From the NCBI RefSeq assembly GCF_001540865.1, contig NC_033638.1:7010836-7074835 (forward strand): a stretch of DNA of 64,000 bases. Direction: 5' to 3'. Every line of letters starts with the position of its first letter. Positions within the stretch are counted from its first letter, which is position 1. Of the stretch, positions 1 to 12,300 are shown piece after piece. The stretch is from Ananas comosus (lineage: Eukaryota; Streptophyta; Magnoliopsida; Poales; Bromeliaceae). The notes below the pieces were generated by a model. It was not told where the DNA came from. It made no database searches and saw only the letters and a program-made list of their open reading frames with translations. The translations under genes were made by a program, and so were the position numbers.

Positions 1-423
1 GTATTTTTTGTTAGTTTGAATTTTAAGAAAAATAAATATTTTGAAAAAAAAATTCAAGATTTTATAAAAAAAAAGTCTTTTTTTTTGTTTTCTAAAATTT
101 TGTTCAAAAATAAAAATTATAAAACTAGTGTTTTTCATAGAAAATATATATATTTTTTTTTGACAAAAAACAGTTCTTCGCGATTTCTTGAGGAACCGAA
201 CACTTATTACGCAATTTCCATTCTTCAAAAAATTCACAAATTAAAGTTTTGGAGATGCATGCGAGCAATATATAATAAATGGTGTTGATTTAATTTTTTT
301 TCCAGAGAAGGATAACAAATTATCTGATTTGTTCAATTAATTAGAAATTAATATGAAACAATTAGATTTCGAATTTGGAACTTCGAGTTTCAACCATCAA
401 ACCCTTACCGAGTAAGACGATTT

Positions 424-480
424 TATCCACCGTCCATTATATGGACTACACAAACCTCAAAGTATGATGGACGGTGGATA
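424..480. repeat. Short perfect inverted repeat, 14 bp arms
   Basis: TATCCACCGTCCAT at 424-437 is the exact reverse complement of 467-480, separated by 29 bp. It could form a stem-loop. No gene flanks it. It may be the remains of a small MITE or the tip of a larger decayed element; function unknown. Confidence 0.7.
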
Positions 481-1034
481 CGAACTGTTCCCATCAAATT
501 TTGGTCCTGCTTAACGTAAGAAATTAATTATTGCATGGAAATGGTCTACCACGCTATATCCGTGGACCGTTGATTCGCCATTTGATCTCTTTGTCAACTA
601 GAGGTGACAATTTGTGTTGTCGCTTAGTAAATAAGTCACGCCACAAATATAAATATAAGAAATATATAGGTCAAGCTCAAACTTGACCCACTTAATAAAT
701 AGGTCAAGGTTTAATTAACATCCAATTAATCCAAACAGTTTACTAATAAGAGAATTACGACTTGTATATCAAAAAATTAATTGGGTATAATTCTCATATT
801 CTCTCGTCTAAAAATTCAGACATTTCTTTTGAGATTTTAATATTAAAGATAAAAAAAAATAATAAGACTAATATGAAAAAAATAATTAGCTTTTGGGTCT
901 AGAGAGGTTTTAAGATTTACGCTCATATATAGCATACAAGTAATATTTATGGTTTATTAAATGCGATGAGTAAGTCGATCGATTCGTGTAACCTGTTTAA
1001 TTGTTTAAATTTTTTTTTGTAAAATAGTAATTTA

Positions 1035-1035
1035 C

Positions 1036-1078
<43 letters not shown>

Positions 1079-1119
1079 GTATGATATATATATATTATAT
1101 ATATATAATATATATATAA
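1035..1119. repeat. (TA)n microsatellite
   Basis: An almost uninterrupted TA dinucleotide tract, broken by a short ATTATATAGTATGA segment. Simple sequence; no other content. Confidence 0.95.
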
Positions 1120-1207
1120 GTGTGAAATTTTTAATGCGCAATCACCAAAAAAAAATGAAAAAAAATTACCACAAATAAATTATGACATCCGAATAAGAGC
1201 CAAATCA

Positions 1208-3278
1208 TCTATACTCTTAGGGCCCGTTTGGTTCGAGTTATGTAATATTACGAAGTATCTCGACATATTCAGGTTTCTTGGATCTCGGCGTGAGATTACT
1301 ACTGATGCTGCATTAGAGCGTTTGGTTTAATGCAGTAATGTAATGCTATATTACAGTGTTTATAATATTAATACATTTGATTCAGTTTATAAAATTTAGT
1401 AATTCTGACATAAAAGTATAGTTTTTTCCAAAATTATCCTTATTGTGGTCATTTGAATATTATTTTTTTACAAAAATATAATTTGCAGTAGCAAATTAAT
1501 TATATTAATAAGTAATAAAATAAAATAAAAAGACCTAACATGAAAAAAATTAACGTTGCAAAAAATTAATTTCAACTCATAAAAAAATAAATAGAAAAAA
1601 GATCATTATACATAATGAAAAATCATACAATAACAAATAAATTTCAATTTTAAAACTCATCTATAAAAAAAATCATTAACCAAACGGCGTGAGAGAGAAA
1701 GCGACGTGCGAGAGAGAGGGGGGAAGGCGAGAGAGAGATGAAAATAATGCTGTTAATTAGATTTGGGATTGTTGGAGGGTAAAATTGTCATTTTACATAA
1801 TAGGTAGTATTAACGGGTTTCAGTAATGCAAGATACACGACCCCCCTCCCGTTAATATTTTTGATGTAATCCTGCTCGATTTGCAATGCTACATTAACGA
1901 TTAGATTACATAGCGGATTAACCAAATACAGTTATCCTGGCAGGATTGCCTGTAATTCTGCCAGGATAACTCGAACCAAACGGGCCCTTATATGAATCCC
2001 CAATAGATAAAGCTGATGTGGCACAACATCATTTTTTTGAATTTTTTTAAAAAAAAACAGCAATAGAAATAAAGCAAATAATGACTAATTAATAATATAA
2101 TATTATTTATTACTGTATACAAGACTGTTGGACTTCTCGAATAGTTAATAGTTATTCACTATAAATTAATTTTGGAAGTTACTAAATTACCATATTTTTT
2201 CATATAAAGTTAACATGCCTTTTCAAATTACTGTATCTTTTCTCATTAAAGTCTTCCTAATTAATTCTTAATTTAATGCTACACCTTAATAGATAACTGC
2301 TATTCATGAGACCTTTCCTCTTCTTAAAATTACTCTACCTATTTTCATAACTCTTAAAATTTTTTAATCCTATATTTGCCATTTATATGCCCCCTCTTTC
2401 TCTTTCTCCCTCAAATGGCATTTCAATATTTTATTTTATTTTCTACTTTTAATTCAATAGTCTTTATTGTTAATTAGTAAGGCAATTGTTATTTTTTTCT
2501 TTTGATTTTTTTCTCTACTAATTTTATCTTATGAGTTCAATTATAAAGTATTTATTTTAACTTTTTTTTTTCCAGGTTAATTCCTACAGAAGCTTTCGTG
2601 AGGATAAAAATAAATGTAAGTGCACAAAAAAAAATTTTATGCTGTATTTTTAAATGCATGTTATATTATATTTTTTTCTAAGCAATTTTACAAAATAAAA
2701 GCAAAAAAATACTTAAGAGAATTTCAAAATCTAATAAAAAAAAAAGAAGCATTGCAAAAATAGAGTTAAAGAAGCAAAATTATTAGACTTCCACAAAAAA
2801 AGAAGGTTGAGAAGAGCCCCTTTATTTTATAACTGTCTTCATTTGTAAATTTTCTTCCATATAAATTTTTAAGTTTTATAAATAAAATTTATTAGATAAA
2901 AAATACTAACTTTAGACAAGTTTTAGAGAATCAAAATTTTAATTATATACTTTTTATATTTTACAAGAATAATTTAAGCAGAAAACTATCATAACTTTTA
3001 AAAATATTTATAAAAAAATTAATTTAGAGATAATTATTTGTATGTCTCTCTAAAGTTTTAATTATTTTACTTGGCTTCCCGAACTCTTGAAATTTATAAA
3101 TTTGTCATTCTTTATTAGTTGACATATTAATATTAATTTTTTCAGTACATATGAATCTCTCTTCATTCTCTTCTTTTTTGTTTTTGGATTAGTAATGATA
3201 AATTTTTTTATGCATATTTTATATTTAAATTTTTTTTAAAAATTTCTATCCGCCGTATCGCGCAGGAGTCTACACTAG
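1208..3278 (+). mobile_element. Probable non-autonomous Helitron (with nested MITE)
   Basis: The left end reads A|TCTATACTC and, once the nested MITE and its TTA duplication are removed, continues TTATATGAATCCCC and a GATGTGGCACAACATC stretch, resembling plant Helitron 5' ends. The right end has a GC-rich imperfect hairpin (CCGCCGTATCGCGCAGG, 3250-3266) followed 8 bp later by CTAG at 3275-3278 and a flanking T. This is the Helitron signature: 5' TC, a subterminal hairpin, CTRR 3' end, insertion between A and T, no target duplication. Net length without the MITE is about 1.3 kb. No Rep/helicase frame is present, so it would need an autonomous partner. The hairpin is degenerate, which lowers confidence. 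Confidence 0.55.
1220..1987. mobile_element. PIF/Harbinger-type (Tourist-like) MITE
   Basis: The terminal inverted repeats begin GGGCCCGTTTGGTTCGAGTT and match for about 22 bp at both ends. Direct TTA trinucleotides flank the element at 1217-1219 and 1988-1990, the TSD expected for PIF/Harbinger elements. Inside the right end is a second palindrome built on GTTATCCTGGCAG / CTGCCAGGATAAC. Length 768 bp, no transposase frame. It lies 12 bp inside the predicted 5' end of the Helitron, so it inserted later. Confidence 0.88.
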
Positions 3279-3395
3279 TATAATAATAAATTGCAAACAA
3301 GGTGCGCTACTAGAAAATTTTTTATTTTTTTTATAAAAATCATAAATATAGGCCTCATTTGGTGTCGTCTTTATTTTCTATTTTCTAAATAAAAT

Positions 3396-3428
<33 letters not shown>

Positions 3429-4540
3429 AAAGGTATAGGAGTAGAAAGTAAATTTCTTACAATTCTTTTTATTTTGGTAAGAAAAAATAAAAATCTGAAA
3501 ATAATCTTTTTTTCCTTTCAAAATTTTTCGAAATAAATTATCGTCTATCACTTAGGCGAATACATTGTAAACTAATTTTTTTTCCAATATATCAAATTAC
3601 ATAAAAATATTGTTTAAACAAATAAAAAAAAAAAAGCCGAACGATATGAGGCCATAGTAATTCATTTGCGGTCCACGGCTTACATGGTAGACCTGGTCCA
3701 GGTAACAATCTCACTATCCCGGTCGCTGGACTGTGCACGTGGCGCTCTATCATTGGATCTTGGAATTCTTTTTGACTTTTACGTACTCTCGAGTGTCCGT
3801 TTCCGGTTCTACAAGAGTCTCGTGGTGCTCGGGCAATGCAAAATGACCAAATTACCCTCCACACCTTTACAAAATTACACACCAGTGTAACAGGTACATT
3901 CTATATACAATAAATTAATTAAATATATATATATATATAATATATAATAAAAATATTTTTTTATAACTTATGATGGAATAGATGAATTGTAGGGGATAAT
4001 TGTGATTCATTAGATCATAAAATATGTGACCAGAATATTATAAATTTTTTCCAAAATAAGTATGGAGTAAACAGGTATTTTATTTTTTATTTATTGGAAA
4101 TTAAGATAAAAAATAAAACTAATCTGGGAATAACCCAAAATCAACTGATAGTAATAAGTAATAGTATTTATAAATAATTGAGAAACTTTAAAAAAGATAA
4201 TATAAAAATCAAATACTTTTAGGGTGTGTTTTTTTTATTTATAGAATAATCCAATATTCCAGTATAATTAAAAGAAAAATTATGTTTAGTTTGACATTTC
4301 TTTATTTCCTACCTTTTAGAATATTTAAAATTATATTTAATTGCTTTTTAAAAAATAATAAAGAATGGTAGAAAATATGAAGCATAGGTCTCGAATACCT
4401 ACCATTAAATCTTTAATCAACTATATCAGTTACAGTCACCAACTATCAAATCTTTAACCAACTGTACTGGATATGGTCGATACTCTTTATTCTCAAAGCT
4501 TAGTTAACTGTGCTAAAAGCTATCCGCACTCAGTAAAAAA

Positions 4541-4620
4541 TGTAAAGCAACTAAGTTTCAAACTTGGGACCTCAGATACCAATCATCAAGCCTTTTACCA
4601 CTTGCATTAAGGACGGTCAG
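4541..4620 (-). repeat. tRNA-derived SINE-like fragment
   Basis: On the minus strand it reads GCAAGTGGTAAAAGGCTTG, then 15-20 bp later GGTCCCAAGTTTGAAAC, resembling the A-box and B-box layout of a tRNA-derived SINE head. Diverged relatives with the same order occur at about 345-418, 4676-4755 and 40741-40830, all on the minus strand. The boxes are degenerate, and no full element with a 3' tail was delimited. Confidence 0.4.
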
Positions 4621-6134
4621 TATTTTTATGTTTTGTGCTCCGTTCAGTTTCTTAAAAAAAAAAACTTAACTAAAAATATAAAGTAATTAAGCTTCATACT
4701 AGAGATCTCGAAGATCGACTAACTATTAAATTCTTTGTCACTTATGGTGTAGGCGTTCTATCTCTTATTTAAGTAATTTTTGAAAGAGAAATTGTAACAA
4801 CCTAATCCGCCAGCAATAATAACTCGCTCGTTGGGTCCAAACCACCAGTCCAAAATACTTAAGTTCAGTTATTATTACTAGCATGTAGGTCTCATATATT
4901 CTAGTTAGAATCAATTTTTCATCGGATATGAAATTATTAGGGCACCAGAGAAGTATAATATGTTACATGCTTTGTGCATTTCTTTCTTAAAAAAAATAAT
5001 AATAATAATTAGTATTTAAAATTAGAATCTTTGAACATGAATTGTTATAAATAGGATTTTTTCGGTGGGCAAGTCACCACTTACGTACGTAGAGAAACAA
5101 AGCGAGAGATTCTCTCCACTGAGAGGACACGTGGGCGTAGACCGAACCACGGAGGGGCATTTTTGTCATTTCGCACGGCGGTCATGGGCATTTCTCGCAT
5201 TCAATGTTTTTATTTTATTTTTATTTTCTGGGTGTTTTCTCGTATTAATAACTTCTCTTTAATAATAATAATAAATAAATAAAGGTGGTGGGTGTGGAAC
5301 ACCGGTTAGGAAAGGAGATTACATTGCGTAGACCTGGTCTACTAGACCGGGTCAATAAAAAATGTAATTTATAATTGTAGAAAAGAAATAATTAATTAAT
5401 TTCATATGTATTCCTGTAATATTCTAAAATTTTACAGATTTATCTATGCAGAGTTTTAGTTTATTAAATATATTTCTCTAAATCTTGAAAATAAATGTAA
5501 TTTATTTCTCACAGACTAATTACCAACTGAGGCTACAAAATATCAATTACAGAAAAAAAAAAAATATGAAAGACTATTTCAAAATATCCTAAATTTAAGA
5601 GGCCACAAAAAAACTTTTGTTAGAAAATTTTAGGCCCCATTATTTATTATTGTCAATTTTATATTTTTTCAAACGCGAATTCTATATAATTTAGTCTGAC
5701 GAAGAAATATTTTTATTATTATTATAATTGATTAGCTTGTAATTTATCTAACTAAGTGATAGATTATAATTTATTTAAATTTTTTTAAAAGTGAAAGTTA
5801 TTTTTATTTTTTATTTTTTATTGTCAATTAAAGATTTCGGATGAAAAGATTCTAAGTAATTCATTATCTACTCTTATATTTTTTTTGATATATAAAATTT
5901 TATTTAAAGAAAAATAAACATAATACCAAATGACGCCTAAAATACTAATTTAATTAATTTCCAGGTCCATGGATTACGTGGTACACCGGTCCATGCCAAA
6001 CCTTCTAGTACCGGTTCATGGAGGGTACTGTGGCGCGTGCCAAAACCGACACGAAGAAAAAGGAGGCGAAAACGAGAGAGTAAACCCAAAAAAAAAAATA
6101 AAGAAAAAGAAAAAGAAAAAAAAACCCTTCGAAA

Positions 6135-6137
<3 letters not shown>

Positions 6138-6170
<33 letters not shown>
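6138..6170. repeat. (GA)n microsatellite in 5' leader region
   Basis: A GA tract about 130 bp upstream of the CCCH start codon, probably in the 5' UTR or proximal promoter. Purine-rich flanks create long spurious open frames rich in Lys/Arg/Glu. GA/CT tracts near plant starts can bind BBR/BPC factors; that role is inference. Confidence 0.85.
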
Positions 6171-6175
<5 letters not shown>

Positions 6176-6301
6176 AAAAAAAAAAGGGAAAAAAAACGAA
6201 GCTTTAGAGGGAGTGGGGGGGACCTCGTCGAGCTCAAATCGATCCCTTTTAGGGTTCCAATCGCCCTCGCATTCCCCTGCTCCGGAGGCTTCGAGGCTCC
6301 C

Positions 6302-9300
6302 ATGGAGCGCCCGCGCGACACCGGGCTCGAAGGTGCTCACCCCCCGATCCCCGGATTTTTTTTCCCTTTTTTGGCTGATTTTTTGGTGATTTTTCTACTT
6401 GGTTGTGGAAATGGTGCTGGGTTTTGTGCATTTACGGGGGTTTGGGGGGGTTTTGATCGTTGTTGTTGGGATTTGTTGTAGAACAAATGTGGAGGTTGGG
6501 ATTGGGTGCGGATTTCCCCCCTTTTTTCCTCTTTTTTTTTGATTAATTTCTCGTTGGTAGTGGAATGGCGCTAGGTTTTGTGTGTGATTTTAGGGTTTTG
6601 GATTGGTTGGGGTTGCGATTTCTGTTGTTGTGTTGTTTGTGGTAGAGCCAATGTGGAGGCTGGGATTGGGCTGCGATTTCCCTGGATTTTTCGCCATTTA
6701 TTCCTATATTTTTGGTGAATTTCTCGTTGGTGGAGTAAATGGTGCAAGGTTTTGTTGTGTGTTTGGGGTGGGCTTTGGATTGGTAGGGTTTTGATCCTTG
6801 TTGTTGTGTTGCTTTTGTGGTAGAGCCAATGTGGAGGTTGAGATTGGGAGGCAATACTGGTTACCCGCTGAGGCCCGGTGAGCCGGATTGCACCTACTAC
6901 CTCCGCACCGGATTATGTTCATTTGGGGAGAGATGCCGATACAATCACCCGCGTGATCGAAGTGGAGCTTTGGTAAGGGATTTTAGTTTCTTCTGGGGCT
7001 CAATAATACTCTTTTATCTTTTGAAATTAAGCTAAAGGTGAAGAATTAGGAAAGAGACTATCTACCTATGGGTCATTTGCAAATCAGTGCTTGAACTCTA
7101 AAGTGAACACTGGATTTTAGAAGGTAGTTCCTGAAATTTTTGAAAATTTGATTTTAGTATCTTAGACCTGTTATTGTGCAACAACTCGAGAAATTATTTC
7201 TTGCACCATGTGCATCTGTACATCTGTGTACGGCTCTACCATCTTCCCTCCGTTTCATCTCATACTTCAATCTTTGCCGCCTAATGGATTGCTGCCTCCG
7301 AGATACTTAAAATTTGGATGGTTTGATTGGAAGGTTTGCAATGAGATGTAGGATTGATGACATTAATGTGCATGGATGTACCAGTGCACTGGTTGCAAGC
7401 AATAAATTTCTCCAACAGCTTTCCTAATGACGAGATTCTGAAATTAGAACTTCAGAAAGGTTAGGTATTGAAATCAAAACTTCGGGCCCTCTTTGGACCT
7501 CAGAATAAGATACTGAATAATAACTTATTTGGTGTTTCTTATTTGGTGTTTGCGAGCTGAAATACCAAAGTCGGTTGACCGGGTCAAATCTTCAGTAGGT
7601 TGTCATTCATCTGTGATGATGACCCTCAAAGGCGAAGGATCTGACCTCTCTAAACTAGGCAATAAGCTAAGGAGGGGTCTACTCAACCAGGTTTTTACTC
7701 GGCTGAAATATCTTAAAATACTAGAGGCACAAATTAACAAATCAATTGGCTGAACTTTGAGCCGAATGAGCAAACTTTTCATTAGAATTTAGAGAACTTA
7801 CAAAATGCAGGAGACGAGCACAAGGGCTTAGTTTACAGAGACAAGCTACAAACTACCTAAATTATGATCTACTCCTATGAAAACAGTAAATGCAGGAATT
7901 AAAGAGATAATAAAAGCATTCTAGACATTTGATCACACTCGCCATCTAAAACATACTGAGCTACTAGAGTGGATCAAAACTACGTGTTGAATAAGATGTT
8001 CATGCATCCAAACAATGCTTTAAAGTTCTAAATCACAAATATTTCAGGACTTCAGGTAGCTTTGGTCCCTTTTTTTTTTCTTTATCTTTGTTGGTAGTCT
8101 AATCTATTAACATCTTCTTTCTTTTCAGTGTGCATGTATTGTTCAATAGGCCTTTAATCGAATGCACTGCTGAAGAAAGTGAATTGTTGTTAGGATTTGC
8201 TTAGTTACTGTTCACTATTGGTAGTGAGAAATTTTGAGTTACTTTCTTGTGGTACAGCCCAATTGCATTACCATGGTTCAAGTAGTAATATCTCTGTTCC
8301 AATTGACTGTTGAGATTGTTGTTCCAATTGACTGTTAGGACTTGCCGTTAAATGCCATTAAGGTTGAGCATGTGATAATCATCTGGTTCAGTAAAGGTCC
8401 ATGGAAATAAAGATTTAATTGCTTAATCCTTATTGACCCTCCTTACATTGGTTTGATGAATAATAGAATTTTCACATACTCTATTCTACCAGCAGGTTTT
8501 AGCTTCAGCCAGAACTGCGAGGTGGTAAAGTTTTACAATCTTGAGCAACTAGATATTAAAGCTAAATCAATTTCTCTTTGGTACTTCCTTTGGCAACTTG
8601 ATTATATTGTTTTCAGTTGCCTGGAACTGGAAGGAGTGGAATGGTAGAGTATCCAGAGCGTCCTGGGCAACCTGAATGCCCAGTACTATGCGTTTTTTTT
8701 TTAAATTTAGATTCAATTTAGAATTGATGTTAATGCTGAGCCTTAAAAATGATGGAAATTTAACTTCTAATGATGCCTTGTTTCTATTCTGTTTGAAATA
8801 CTGCAATACTGGTACCGCAGTACTACATGAAGAATGGGACTTGCAAATTTGGTTCTACATGCAAATTTCACCACCCAAAACAAGGTGGACATGTTCAGCA
8901 AGTATTGCTTAATTATTTTGGATATCCACTACGGCCGGTTAGAAATTCTTTACCCAATCCGAATACCGTTGCTTTAATGGGTTTTACATAGATAACACTG
9001 TTGTAGGTTTGTGATATTGATGGTAACTTCACAAATTTCAGGGAGAGAAGGAATGCTCCTACTATATGAAGACGGGACAGTGCAAGTTTGGTTTGACTTG
9101 TAAATTTCATCATCCAGAGCCTTCGTCAGTTCCTTCTTCTCAACAATACCCACCCTTAGCTACTATGCAGCTTGGAACATCAGTAATGCCTAGACCATAC
9201 GTGTCAGGATCCTATGGTCCGATGATGGTCTCTCCAGGAGTGCTCCCTATGCCTTATCCGGTTTGTAAAACCTGCTGGAACATATTGTTGTTTTGTTTGT

Positions 9301-12300
9301 CTTTTCATGGTGTAATGAGATTCAAATGGAATATGAGAAATTATTGCCTGCACCCGGTTGTTGTACCACGTCAGCACGTACATTGCCCTCCATTCCATCT
9401 CATCCTTTTGACTCCACCATCAAAAAATAGGTTTTAATTCAACAAGCAGTTGGTATTGAATTGTGAGATAGGATGAATTGAGGATCAATGGATGGTGCAC
9501 GGCTGATGTGATGCAGCAGGTAGGCAATAATTTCTCATGGAATATTTGGGATTTTGTTCTACTGATTTCTTGTTTTTGTGAGTTAGGCACCTGTGAGTCC
9601 TGTGTTGTCCCGTGGTGGACAGCAAACTGTTCAAGCTGGGCCAGCTTACAATATAGCACACCAGGCAGCTCCCTTAGAGCCAGGGTCTTCTTTAGCTGGG
9701 TTTTCAGGCAGTGGTCAAGGGGACCACAAATTTCCTGAGCGGCCAGGTCAACCAGAATGCCAGTATTACATGAGGACAGGGGATTGTAAATTTGGAGCTA
9801 CGTGTAAATACCATCATCCTCCGAACAGGAGCATAGCTAAAACTGATTGTCATTTAAGTCCGTTAGGTCTACCTCTTCGCCCGGTATGCATCTTTATTTT
9901 TTCCTTTTTCTTTTTTGGTTTTTCTTTCATTACTATTTAGCCGTTTTCTACTGGCACTATTTCCTTTAACAAAGAGATGAATATCATCTATCGAGCAGTC
10001 AAAACTATGACTAAATGAATGTTGTTTATTTGTAATATACTTTTTTAAAAGCTGCTGAGTGAACCATATTCATGTGGTTCACTATGTATTCTTTGGCGGT
10101 CAATTGTAGTATCTGCAATGAATTTTATTGGAGACAGAAGCTAACATGATTTAGTTTTCAGTCAGCCGCAAACGTTGCTAGAGGAAATGCTTTAAGTTTT
10201 GGAATATTATATTGTCAGGAGACTGCAAAGTAGCTCCTATCCCCTTAGCATTACACATATGTTGCATCCTTCTAGTGCTTAAGAACCATATAATGACATG
10301 AACAAGTCTTTTACTTGAGTGAATAGTACATGACCAAGTGGCCTACTTCTATTTAATTTATTGTTTATCGAAAAGCAAACTGGATGCTTGGATATTGAAT
10401 TTTTTTTCAAAGTTCTTTGGAATTTTTACTTTGATTGTTCACTATGTCACTGCTAGAATATTATTCATTTGATTTTGAAAGTTCAGTATTTCTTCTACAT
10501 TACAGTGTATAAACTTAAGCAGATCTCTAAATCTTTTTTTTTTTTATAACTTTTATTTTTATTCTGGGTTTTTTTTGCATTTAGCCCCCTAGTAAATTTT
10601 TATTTTAAAAATAGCCCTATCAAAATTTAATTTGCAAAAATGGCCCTGCATCTGCCACGCAGGCGCCACGTCAGCGCCACGCGGGCTGGGCATGGGCCAG
10701 TGTATTAAGTTAAACACGGTGAACCATTCACCGTGTTCAAACACGGTGAATGGTTCACCGTGTTTAGTACGTATTTTTTCCTTAAAGAATAGAGAGTTAG
10801 GGATGTTAATGGGGTATGGATATCCAAAATATTATTCGAACCTAAACCCGAATAAATTATATATATACATAATTTATTTTTATTTATTTATACAATATAT
10901 AAAATATCTAATAATTTTTATTTCTTAGATCTTCATCCAATCCAATGGTATAGATTTTTAAAATTATTAGATATTTTATACCGTTGGATTGGATGAAGAT
11001 CTAAGAAATAAAAATTATTGGATATTTTATATATTGTATAAATATGTAAAAATAAATTATGTATATAAAATAATTTATTCGGGTTTAGGTTCGAATAATA
11101 TTTTGAATATCCATACCCCATTAACATCCCTAACTCCCTATTCCTCTACAAAAAATACGTACTAAACACGGTGAATTATTCACCGTGTCTAAACACGGTG
11201 AATGATTCACCGTGTTTAACTTAACTACCGCCCCCAGCCCCGCCCGCGTGGCGCTGACGTGGCGCTTGCGTGGCAGGAGTAGGGCCATTTTTGCAAATTA
11301 AATTTTGATAGGGCTACTTTTAAAATAAAAATTCTTCAGGGGGCTAAATGCAAAAAAAGCCCTTTATTCTTGTTATTCTATGATTTTGTCCCTTCAATTT
11401 GTGTTAAATTTAAAATTTCTTTTATGAGATTTTTAAGCCTGTACTTTACTTGGATGACATACGCACCAAACTAAGATAGATGCACTATGCTCTGCAGTAT
11501 CTTGGCTGTCGGATGTCATTGTTTGGAAAAGATCTTAGTTCAACTCTGCAGCCATCAATAGCATAGAAAATATGAGATAAGTTGACTAGCCTCATGTTAT
11601 TGTTGATGTTGCCTTTTGGAACATCAAGGTAAGTGGCAGTTAAGGTGTCTTTTTTTTTCTGAATTTTCTTTTGCCAAGTATTTGGTTCCAGTGTCCAGAT
11701 TATCCGCATCAGAACAGTAGACAAAATAGGGTCAACTTGTTTGTTTCTCTCAGCTACAAATTTTCTCGGCAGCCAACTGCATATATGGTAAGAAAGATAT
11801 GACAATCGTTCGATCAAGTACTACTGCTAAATGAGCTGGCTTTCAGATCATAGTAGTTTTGATGTCCTTAATATAACTAGTATGATGGTCTAAAAGACAT
11901 TTGCACGAATCCGTTTCACAACTTGTATAATGCTATGCTTGAGATAGATTTGATTATTTAGTTTCACTTTTTGGTGCATGTAGGACTGTTTCCAGTGAGA
12001 AGTTTTTTACACAGACGCAATGGCTAAAAGAAGCATCTTATTATTGAGTATTGGCAAAATTAACTAGGACACTGATGTCCACAGACAAACACTAGATGTT
12101 AAAAACCATTTGCTGATACCCCTGATGTTCACTACAAAGAATGCCAGATTAATTTGTTTTTCAAATAGTATTCTTGGTTTATTGAATCAGCCTTTCCCAA
12201 GCTTCCTATTTTATTCTGTGTTTTTCCGTGATGCTTTTTTTTTGGACGCTTAAGTAGTTTGTAAATCATGTTTTTAAACTCTTTTGTTTCTGGAAGCTGC

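Larger units (their letters stand above)
1..1207. other. AT-rich intergenic DNA, no gene
   Basis: No coding signal is seen. The 90-codon open frame at 16-288 is low-complexity Lys/Phe/Asn and looks like chance in AT-rich DNA. The stretch contains a SINE-like fragment (about 345-418), a 14 bp inverted repeat (424-480) and a TA microsatellite, listed separately. Confidence 0.6.
3279..6250. other. Intergenic region upstream of the CCCH gene
   Basis: AT-rich with no credible gene. It holds GC-richer islands at about 3660-3880, 5060-5190 and 5960-6060. The first two contain a CACGTG (G-box core). Two SINE-like fragments lie at 4541-4620 and 4676-4755. A sequence TAGGCCTCATTTGGTGTC near 3347 and a related inverted end near 5922-5940 might delimit a larger decayed TIR element, but I could not establish duplications. 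Confidence 0.5.

Noticed and set aside
3347..5940. Possible 2.6-kb TIR element bounded by GGCCTCATTTGGTGTC and an inverted GGCGTCATTTGGTATT
   Set aside because: The match is short, no target duplication is clear, and the interior shows no transposase, so the pairing may be coincidental.
5969..6481. 170-codon and overlapping opposite-strand open frames around the GA repeat
   Set aside because: Composition is driven by GA/A homopolymers (Lys, Arg-Glu repeats); it overlaps the leader and first exon of the CCCH gene in another frame.
8671..8690. Apparent frameshift in zinc finger 2, where GAATGCCCAGTACTATG seems to have one C too many for C-Q-Y-Y
   Set aside because: Splicing CCA|GTACTATG to CCGCAG|TACTACATG gives [10 protein letters not shown], with the exact eight-residue spacing. 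The extra-looking bases are the intron donor.
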